From Membranipora membranacea (taxonomy: Eukaryota; Bryozoa; Gymnolaemata; Cheilostomatida; Membraniporidae): 64,000 bases of DNA. Shown here piece after piece: positions 56,054 to 64,000 of this stretch (position 1 is its first letter; each line of letters starts with the position of its first letter). The DNA lies in contig OU612070.1 in assembly GCA_914767715.1 (NCBI GenBank), positions 7,331,501-7,395,500 on the forward strand, read 5' to 3'. Position numbers and translations under genes: made by a program. Below the pieces are notes generated by a model. It was not told the origin of the DNA and searched no databases. It worked only from the letters and a program-made list of their open reading frames with translations.

Positions 56054-59000
56054 ATGCATAGTACCAGCATACCGAATACAACGCTAGCTAGCTCTAACAA
56101 ACTTCACATTATATTACATCCAAGGACTGACAGGAAAAACTCTCACCTCTCTGTCAAAGGTAAGTTCTTGATCGCAAAGTTTTACCTTTTCAATCTGAAT
56201 AATTTTATTGCTTTGTCAAATGATACTCCAATATTGAATAATAATGTGATTTAATGTGGCAGCCTTGCTTTGTAGTACAAAGTTTACAGCACAAATGTTC
56301 AGCTTATCACCAGTATGCATTTTACAAAAACTGGTAGATTCAAACTCTACTAATGAATTATTTGTTGCTTATTTATGACCTTTTGAGTGTTGAGAGGCGA
56401 TAAAAAGTGAATTAGCAAACGTTTTCATTTATCAGAAACATTTGCCCTTAAAAATCATCAGAGTGATGGTCTTGTGCCTGAAGGGTATGAGTTGGAGTTT
56501 CAGAGTTTGAGAAGACAACAACATCTAGGAATTGTTATGTGTTCTGGCGAGGAAATTATGCATAAAGGGCTGACTAAAATTTGTATGCTATACTGTGGAA
56601 GTTATCCGCATTTGAATCAATAATACTTTTGTGCAATGCAATGCAATGCAAAGCTAGGCAACCATATTGTATGCCTCCTGATCACCTTTGACCACATCCC
56701 CTTGTGCATGCCTTGAGGTTATGATGGATTTCCAGATACTTGGAATGCTGTTAGATCATCACTCTTCCTAAATTTCATGATTACCTGTTTATCTGTGTTG
56801 GTTCCTGAGCATATTTAAACAAACATACCCATAATGTCATTACTAAATCTTAAGCTATCTTCATTATAATATTTTAACCACAGACTAATTTATTTGATTT
56901 TTAATCCTTCAGATATTCCCATCATGGCTGATGTAGATGAGATGAACAATCAAGCTGTTTGTACCAAGGACTACAGCAGATCAAGGTATTTTCTCTGTAA
57001 GATAAGCTATCCTATCGGATATAATCTCCCCCAGTAAAATTAATAGCTAGAGAAGAGTTAAGGTTATTTAGAGCCACCTTAATGTTTAGCTGAATGAATT
57101 TCATTTTCGCAATTTTAATATATGGATTAAGATGATGGGACAAGTAAACGGTGTGTCTAGAATGGAATGTATCTCTTGAAAGGCTTGGAATTTTAAAAAG
57201 CCATCGTCTCTTTTGAAAAACTTTGTTGCATAGATTAAAAAACTGATCAAAATAGTGACAGCAAAAATATCTCAATTAGACCTTATTTTGGCAGGTTTCT
57301 TAAGGCTTATGCTTTTCTCAACAATATGTTGGAAATGAATAAAACACCCTGGTGCATCGCCTTGCGTTAATGAGAATTTACCCTTGAGAAAATTGGTGAG
57401 CTCACTCCAATTTCTCTCTGTCTTTATTCTTGGGAAGGAGTTTACAGATGATCGACAGTTGGCCCCCGAAGTGTAAAGGAGTGACTGACAATAGCTGACC
57501 AAATCTGAACATAGTCCACTGGTTTTTGATTGCCATAAAAGAGAGCACAATTCATGTTTTGATGAAAACTTGTCTTAGTTATTGTACGTTAATCAGTGAA
57601 CTTTATTCTAACAGCTCCTATGGATGAGAACATGATGGTTGGATGTCATGAGGGTGGGCGGCTCTTTGTTATGGCTAAGGTAAATAGTTTGACAATAAAA
57701 AGGGTACAAATTATAAAATATGTTTGCAAAGTTCAGAATAATTGTTTTTAAAAACCGTTTTTGGGCTTTATGTCTTTTCATTTGGATTTTTAATATTTAG
57801 ACATATCTCAACATAAACCTTGTAAAATATCTGCTTACACTTTTCAAGTATCAAACTGTACAATACCTTGATTTACATATTTTAGGATACAGAAGATGTG
57901 GTATCGAACCAGGTACATGTATCACAAAACTCACAGGGTAAAGAACATCTGACTAAGTTCAAATTTATATCTCTGTTTTGATTTGGGTGTAGTATTCCTC
58001 TTATTTGCAATAAATAAATGATGAAAACTACACGATTGTCTTGCATTGCCAACTGCTGCTATGTCGAGGACATGCTTTGTCTGGGTTACTGACTTGAGAA
58101 CAAGTGATCTGATTTTGTTCCTTATTCATTCTCCCTGATTGTTACTTAATATGCACATGAGTGCTGCTAACCCGAAACATTAAAAATCAAAATCTCTCCT
58201 ACATTTTGTGTAATTCTGTGTTTAGAATATTTAGTGCAAAACCGCTGTTGGTTTCACTTTTCAGCAGAACATAAGGGGCTCCAAACCCAGGTAGATCCAC
58301 CAGACACAGTACCGCCAGTTATTTCAAAAGAGGATCGCCACAAGAAAAAGCAGAACAATAGATCATCATGTGTATATTGTGACAAGGTTGGTCAACACTA
58401 TATTATTGCATAGGGTTTACCAGATCCCAAAAGTCATCTTATGCAAACATGCTACCATGTATCGGCCTACCTCCATGCTCTGAATGTGGTTTTCTATTTA
58501 ATTTTAAATCAGTAATGCAGCCATAACACCAAAAAAGGGCTAATTTTTATTATCCTCCAAAACTTCAGCGTTATAAGCACATTCGATGGAATCCGTCATC
58601 TGTAACAATTATAAGCTGTCCAATCTAAGGTGCCCACCCACCTCACTTAAATTAACAGCGATAGGTTCTTGAGTATGAGATTATTAATGGTTTATATCTG
58701 TTTTCAGGTAATAAGGGACAAAAGCAATATGGCTGTTCACTTCAGAGTCCATACTGGTGAGAGACCATACCTGTGTGATATGTGTCCTTATGCCTGTAAT
58801 CTGTCAAGTAAGCTCACCAAACACAAACTAATACATGGTGGTAACTACAAGTGTCCTCTTTGTAGAGGAACCTTCATACAAAAGATGTGAGTTACTGACA
58901 GTTTAATATAGCATTATTTTATAACATGTACAATGTAGTTTGAGCGTTTAATCCTCATGGTGTGGGATGAAAAAGGATGGGGCAATCTAATACTTATGTA

Positions 59001-59524
59001 TTGTGAGCCATGGGTTTATATTGGGTTGCAGTCCAATGACTACTGGGCTAGTAGTACTTGGTGAGCAAAATCATCCGTGAGAGCTCACTTCTTCCATTTC
59101 TGTCTCAGGGGTATTGTGAACCATGTCAAAAGGTGTTACACATGGCAGAAAAATAGAAAACAGGGAAATTGGCTTTCATTTTCAAGAGCTGCAGCAGTAA
59201 AGCTACTGACTCATAGTTTAGAAACAACAATCGAATTAAAAGAGAAGGAGTGGGCAACTCCTCAATCCACTTGTATCCTAGAGGAATGTATGTATGTATA
59301 GCAGAACAATTTTTCGATGTCTTCCTGATGTCTACCTGATGTCTACCTGTTTTTGTTATTGGCAACTACAGGGATTCATAGCATAGACTACTTCATAATA
59401 CAGTTTGATTTGATGTTGTGGGTTTGAATCATTACCACTATTATTAGCACCATATTTATATCGTTATGATATACTGTTTATAGATTCTCTAAGATTTCTG
59501 ACTACAGAACCTTCGCCAGAGTAA
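56054..59524 (+). pseudogene. Gene B: single-cassette zinc-finger gene with an apparent frame error in exon 4
   Basis: Exons: 1 56054-56159, 3 56913-56985, 4 57615-57679, 5 57886-57937, 6 58268-58386, 7 58708-58886, 8 59109-59287, 9 59484-59524, all with GT/AG borders. Exon 2 is absent. Exon 4 is 65 nt instead of 64, giving a TGA at 57625-57627 in the expected frame. All other phases fit, and without that extra base the gene would encode 270 residues. Fingers are CVYCDK/VIRDKSNMAVHFRVH, CDMCPYACNLSSKLTKH and CPLCRGTF..IVNHVKRC, all ligands kept. Exon 1 can splice in frame to exon 6, which would avoid the error and leave the fingers intact. It could therefore be a recent pseudogene, an alternative-splicing gene, or a sequence error. 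Confidence 0.6.
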
Positions 59525-59790
59525 AGAGGCGGAGGGCAGCAACTGCTTTTACAACTAGGCTAATCACAAAGGATAATACCTAAATACTCAGGTTGTAAAA
59601 ACCCGACGCAAGCCTTGCAAACTGCTTCGAAAATTTCTTCTTTGCAGCTTAAGTTTTTGATTGTTCTTATCAATGGTTTGCTCTTTGTCATTTAAAGTTG
59701 GTATAATATGGTACAATGTTTTTGCACAGTATTATGGACCGATTAGGATGGTGTAATTCAGTATCCTATTTTGATAAATAAATTCCCTGA
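59525..59790 (+). other. 3' untranslated region of gene B
   Basis: Resembles the regions after the stops of gene A and the left-edge copy (GGCGGAGGGCAGCAACTGC, ACGCAAGCCTTGCAAACTGC). AATAAA near 59778 could be the polyadenylation signal. Confidence 0.5.
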
Positions 59791-59930
59791 ACGGAACAAA
59801 ATATAGTGCAACAATTTTCTTTGTAAATTATCTCAGCTTATTTTGTGAGTATTCAACTCATATTTCATAATTCATTTCCCGTTTGAAAGGCTACATTAAT
59901 CACCTGCCTTCACAACCCCTGTGCTTTAAA

Positions 59931-60053
59931 AGTACTTTAAAAGTACAGGCTTTTAAAAGTACTTTAAAAAGTACTTTTTAAAGTACCTTAAAGTACTTTT
60001 TAAAGTACTTTTTAAAGTACTTTTTAAAGTACTTTAAAAAGTACCCTTGCTTT
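59931..60053. repeat. Self-complementary AAAGTACTTT minisatellite
   Basis: About nine degenerate copies of a 12-14 bp unit built on AAAGTACTTTTT, itself a palindrome. The first and last copies include CTTTAAAAGTACAGG, which is also the first coding stretch of the LINE that follows at 60054. Confidence 0.85.
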
Positions 60054-61508
60054 AAAAGTACAGGACCTGACAGAATTACAGTGAAGATGTTGAAGCTTGT
60101 TTGGCCTTATATTGTGGATATTGTCACCGATATGTTTAACAGGGTTTTAAGCAAAGGACAGTTTTCTTCAACATGGAAACTAGCTCGAGTTTCACCAATA
60201 CATAAATCTGGGGATATAAATAACCCATCAAATTATAGGCCAATTTCAGTCTTGCCTGTTCTTTCAAAAATATTTGAGCAACACATAAATCACCATCTGC
60301 AAGAATATCTCACTAAGAACAAAATCATCCATGAGCTTCAATGTGGATTTAGAAAAGGCCATTCTTGTTCAGACAGTTTATTTAAAATTATTTCAGACTC
60401 TTTGGTGGAGAAAATTAATGGAAATGTTATGACATTACTTTTTCTGGATTTTAAAAAGGCATTTGACTGTGTATCCCATGTTTTACTACACAATAAGTTG
60501 AAGGCTTGCGGCATCGGAGGAAATATGTTAAAACTTCTTGACACCTTTCTGACAGACAGAAGGCAGTTTGTTAAACTCAATAATATTGAATCTTGTAGAT
60601 TGCCTATCACAATAGGGGTCCCTCAAGGTTCAATCCTAGCACCAACTTTGTTTCTCATCTTCATAAATGATTTATTAACTTCATCAAAATCAGACTCATC
60701 ATCATATGCATATGCTGATGATACAGTGTTCCTGTCATCTAATAAAAACCTTCAGCAACTAAAGGCAAAGGCATCTGAAGATTTAAGTGGCATTTTGGAT
60801 TGGTGCAATTGTAACCGGATGGTTATAAATGTTCAGAAATCTCATTACATGCTACTTAATATCTCAGATCCGCTTTATGACCTGGAACTGTACATAGGGC
60901 ATGAAAAACTAAACAGACAGAGAACTACAAGGCTTCTGGGTTTTGTGTTGAATGACTCGCTTTCATGGCAGGATCATCTAGAGTATGTATATAAAAAGGT
61001 ACAACGGAATGTTTACCTACTTCAAAATTTGAGATTCTTCTTGGATATAGCAAGTGCCCGCACATTTTACTTCCAGTTTATCTATTGTCACCTTGGTATC
61101 CATATCATTGGCAACTTGTCCTGCAATAATGCCCTCAATAGATTATTTTTGTTGCAAAAACGGGTTTTACGCATTATCGCCAATGTGCATTACATCCCGT
61201 ATTATCTCATTTCAACCGAATCCATTACACAATCATTACAACTCCTACCTCTTCCTAAGCTTGTTTGTTATTTCACTTCAATTTTTGCGCATAAGATAAA
61301 CAATTTTTTAACACCTCCATTTATATATAGAGGATTTAAAAACACTACCAAGTTCAATTTTCGTGATAAACATTTACTTTTATATCATACAGACAATCTA
61401 AGATACAAAGTTTCTGCTACATACAATTTTTTACCGTTACATTTGAGATCTAAAGAGAAGTTCAGTTCATTCAAAACTCTACTTTTCAACCATATATTAT
61501 CGACTTGA
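60054..61508 (+). CDS. Reverse transcriptase of a jockey-like non-LTR retrotransposon
   Basis: An open frame of 484 codons. Blocks in order: KSTGPDRITVKMLK, FSSTWKLARVSPIHKSG, NYRPISVLPVLSKIFEQ, ELQCGFRKGHSCSDSL, LLFLDFKKAFDCVSH, IGVPQGSILAPTLFLIF, YAYADDTVFL with the catalytic Asp pair, and TRLLGFVLNDSLSWQDH. The C-terminal region has LLQKRVLRIIANVHYIPYY and RDKHLLLYHTDNLRYK. The first ATG (60087) is not a real start, since conserved residues precede it. There is no internal stop, but the endonuclease and ORF1 are missing. The exact clade (jockey, Daphne, Crack or relatives) cannot be fixed by eye. Confidence 0.85.
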   Translation, partial: KSTGPDRITVKMLKLVWPYIVDIVTDMFNRVLSKGQFSSTWKLARVSPIHKSGDINNPSNYRPISVLPVLSKIFEQHINHHLQEYLTKNKIIHELQCGFRKGHSCSDSLFKIISDSLVEKINGNVMTLLFLDFKKAFDCVSHVLLHNKLKACGIGGNMLKLLDTFLTDRRQFVKLNNIESCRLPITIGVPQGSILAPTLFLIFINDLLTSSKSDSSSYAYADDTVFLSSNKNLQQLKAKASEDLSGILDWCNCNRMVINVQKSHYMLLNISDPLYDLELYIGHEKLNRQRTTRLLGFVLNDSLSWQDHLEYVYKKVQRNVYLLQNLRFFLDIASARTFYFQFIYCHLGIHIIGNLSCNNALNRLFLLQKRVLRIIANVHYIPYYLISTESITQSLQLLPLPKLVCYFTSIFAHKINNFLTPPFIYRGFKNTTKFNFRDKHLLLYHTDNLRYKVSATYNFLPLHLRSKEKFSSFKTLLFNHILST

Positions 61509-61665
61509 CCAACATCATTGATGATATTATTTCCCTTCTGTTTCTCTTTTTTTGTTATAAAAAAAAATTGTTTTCTGGCACTGAGTGCAAAACATTTCGA
61601 ATGAGATGACTTTTGATGCCAATAAAAAGTATATATATAACCAAATATAAAAAAAAAAGTTGGTT
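60054..61665 (+). mobile_element. 5'-truncated jockey-like LINE
   Basis: It begins inside the reverse transcriptase frame (KSTGPDRI), right after the AAAGTACTTT minisatellite. The coding part ends at 61508. The tail has AATAAAAAGTATATATATAA and an A-rich end at about 61650-61665. The minus-strand remnants at 6530 and 15640 belong to a related family and share the AATAAAAGTATATATA tail. Confidence 0.8.
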
Positions 61666-62209
61666 TGAACAAATATCAAACAATTGGCAACATTTTGCAA
61701 AAACCTACACCTAACAATGACTCAAACAATGACTCAAAGCCAGCATAAAAAACTCCAAAACACCCAACCCAAGTTTTTCATACGGCAGCAAAATTGAAAA
61801 AGTTGATTTTCTTTAATGATGGTTATATACAGGTGATATAAGGAGTTATTGCAACCGTTTTAGACTAAATTTTCCAGGCAATTTATGCTAGCAAACCTAT
61901 GAAATCATTTACATCCACCAATTCTGACATGATATTTTATCAATTTTCCTCTTGCTGGCCATGAAATAGGACAAGTCAGGACTGACCAGGGCGATTCGTA
62001 GCAAGTGAGTGGCTGGAAAATGTGAGGGTGGGCCACGTTGGTACATCGCACATACACCGCACAGCAGTTAAACCTTGGGCGAGGTATGGGCGACTAGGTG
62101 CGATGTGTGTGTGTGGTATAGGCAGTGTATGGGCCATGCAAGGGCGGGAGTGGGCGTGACATGGGCGATGCACATCCCCGAAATTACCACTTACCGATTT
62201 CTTTTTCAT
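61666..62209. other. No gene recognised; GC-richer patch at 61980-62180
   Basis: Contains the dispersed repeat shared with 24095 (61790-61870). The patch at about 61980-62180 has repeated GGGCGA, TGTGTGTG and GGGCATG-like motifs and overlapping frames on both strands with no domain. Confidence 0.4.
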
Positions 62210-63146
62210 ACTTTTATTGGCATCATATGCATGGTGAAAGATTTCAATGCTCTACTAGGCATGAATTATTGATGGTGGAAAGAGTGCCTTCTTAGGTCAC
62301 TGGCTTCGGTCTTTGGGTAGACTTGTATCTTATTTATTCAGAGAAATAAATCATATTTAACCCAATTAATTCGATAAGCATTGGCTGCCAAATCATGTTT
62401 ATATTAATACCTGCGCCGAAACTTATAATTAGGAGGTTGTAGACTGGGCATGCATGCCAAAACTTTTTGTCGATATTGGCTTTTTTTATTGAGGTAACCA
62501 ATCGGTCAAACTACTTTTTGGGCAAATTTTTATTGTGAACAGGTGATGCAGTAGAGCAGTAACTGAAAATATTGATGTATGATAACAGCAATTCAAGATC
62601 TGACATAATACAGAAGACATAATATTATTCTATTACAATTATTATGTTGTCATAGAATAAATATTGTGGAATCTCATTTAGGCCTACACTTGTTCTTCAA
62701 CTTTAGTCCGTGGTAAGGTTGCAATTTTCTGAACATGACATTATTGACCACATCAGCCAATTGGCCGGCAGTTGGGCATGGCTGGACCACAGTACAATTA
62801 AGGTTGTAAACTATGGTCAAACATGGTGCACTATCTATATATCCCTTCAAAGCCCTATTAAAACTTGCATTACGTGTATCACACCCAACTGCACATGCAG
62901 TCAACTTGAATTAATTTTGGCTAGCCACACCAACTCCTTAATAAAAACATGTTATCTAGAGATATTTGTATGAGCCAGCAAGAGGGCCAAAAATCATAAT
63001 TGCTCACCAAATATACATCCCACATAAGTAATGAATGACTAAGGCTAATGGTTGAGGCAAGGGCAACGAGACAATATTTGTTTGTATTCTTAAAGAAGAC
63101 CAGAAGACCATTGCATGTTATAGTCAGGCAGTCACACGTCACACAT
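62210..63146. repeat. Dispersed roughly 1-kb repeat family, copy 3
   Basis: GTGAAAGATTTCAATGCTCT at 62234 and CTATTTATTCAGAGAAATAA near 62330 recur at 63389 and 63478. The part from 62710 (CGTGGTAAGGTTGCAATTTT) through CACACCCAACTGCACATGCA matches copies at 55406 and 63833. The copies here are head to tail, with the U2-like element between. Confidence 0.65.
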
Positions 63147-63350
63147 TTGGCTGCCCCTAAACAGGGACGCAAAGTGCCATAAATCATCATACTATGAATG
63201 TGATACATCCTAGACAACTAGATTACATCCTAAATGTGAGGCCATAAAGACCTCTTGAACTGGGTGTGCAGCAAGCTGGCAAAACTGAAACTGGCACTCA
63301 TCAGCCTTTAGCAGTGACACTTTGATCTGAGCCAATAGGCAGAGAAGCGA
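63147..63350 (-). repeat. U2 snRNA-like repeat, copy C (about 204 bp)
   Basis: Read on the minus strand from 63350 it starts TCGCTTCTCTGCCTATTGGC then TCAGATCAAAGTGT, and ends TAGGGGCAGCCAAA. It matches copy B along its whole length with scattered substitutions. Confidence 0.75.
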
Positions 63351-63374
63351 TCACACTTAATTTGATAAAGTCAT

Positions 63375-64000
63375 GTCTGATTCTCATGTGAAAGATTTCA
63401 ATGCTCTTCTAGGCATGGGTTACTGATGGAGTGCCCTCTCGGGTTGTTGGCATTAATCTTTTGGTTGATTTCAATCCTATTTATTTACAGAAATAAATCA
63501 TATTTGACCGAATTATTTGATAAAGTTTTGTCTGGCCTGTTTTCATTAAGACCTAAACTGACATGGAAAATCAAAAGGTAGTAGACTGTGCATGCATGCC
63601 CAACCACTTTCGGATTGCCAAATTTTTTTTAGATAGCAAACCATTTGGCCACACCAAATTTTGGGCTGATTTGGAATTTCAATTTACTGCAAGAGCAACA
63701 GCTTGGGATTTTTATGTGTGATAATAGGGATTTCAGTTGTGACAGAATAGTGAAGATAGTTTAAATATTGTTAAATCTCTTTTATACTTCTTACTTTTGT
63801 TTGAGATAAGATAATATGTCTTCAGTTTATTTTGTGGTTAGGGCACACTTGGTAGTACATGACCTTATTGACTATGTCGGCCAATTAACTGGAGGTTGGG
63901 CATGGCTTAGATCAAGCTTGGTTGCATTGGTTCCTTTGCCTGCATTTGGAGTTGCTCCCGATTTCCTGGTCACACCTCAGCGGCGTCACCAGTGATATTA
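63375..64000. repeat. Dispersed roughly 1-kb repeat family, copy 4 (runs off the window)
   Basis: Repeats the order of copy 3: TGAAAGATTTCAATGCTCT, TCCTATTTATTTACAGAAAT, GTAGTAGACTGTGCATGCAT, and near 63833 GTGGTTAGGGCACACTTGG and GTCGGCCAATTAACTGG. No gene is seen. Confidence 0.6.

Noticed and set aside
57012-57550. Two minus-strand frames (87 and 92 codons) in intron 3 of gene B
   Set aside because: One phrase (RDTFHSRHTVYLSHHLNPY) faintly recalls the LINE C-terminal block, but the frames are broken and no motif is certain. They may be old LINE debris.
62075-62272. Overlapping frames with His/Pro-rich or Gly/Trp-rich translation
   Set aside because: Low-complexity GC-rich patch with no codon constraint or domain.

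Overview
The window is nuclear DNA of an animal, most likely a marine invertebrate. It is AT-rich and has spliced C2H2 zinc-finger exons with GT/AG borders, CR1/L2-like and jockey-like non-LTR retrotransposons, foldback and MITE-like elements, microsatellites and many poly-G/C runs. There are no prokaryotic genes. The dispersed repeats and the BCL11-like finger triplet would suit a hemichordate, echinoderm or cephalochordate, but the phylum is a weak inference.

The gene content is one expanding family of small zinc-finger genes. The family unit is nine short exons. Exon 1 carries the start and exon 2 an extra finger. Exons 3-8 form a phase 1-1 cassette whose exons 6, 7 and 8 encode a C2H2-C2H2-C2HC triplet, with introns inside the first and third fingers. 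Exon 9 is a short terminal exon. The left edge holds the 3' end of one copy (1-232). Two decayed copies lie in a 9-kb tandem duplication (unit 1 1898-10997, unit 2 10998-19507). Gene A (21393-50724) carries exons 1-2, then cassette alpha, cassette beta and a shrunken cassette gamma head to tail, each with its own exon 9. Gene B (56054-59524) is a single-cassette copy with an apparent 1-nt frame error in exon 4.

Because the cassette is symmetric, exon 8 of one cassette can splice in frame to exon 3 of the next. Gene A could therefore encode either a 308-residue single-cassette protein ending in exon 9-alpha or a concatenated 613-residue protein. Intron 3 of cassette alpha is swollen by about 12.85 kb with sharp edges, possible terminal inverted repeats and a degenerate 9-bp target duplication. 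It holds a 349-bp tandem array and several hairpins but no recognisable gene.

The rest is mobile and repetitive DNA: two intact-looking but 5'-truncated reverse transcriptase frames (52226-53827 and 60054-61508), smaller LINE fragments, three copies of a repeat whose head resembles the 5' end of U2 snRNA, a TA-flanked MITE with a tRNA-like core (18469-18842), near-perfect palindromes, and a roughly 1-kb repeat family at 51.5, 55.4 and 62.2-64 kb. All gene models come from reading exon homology and splice phases by eye; no transcript or database evidence was used.
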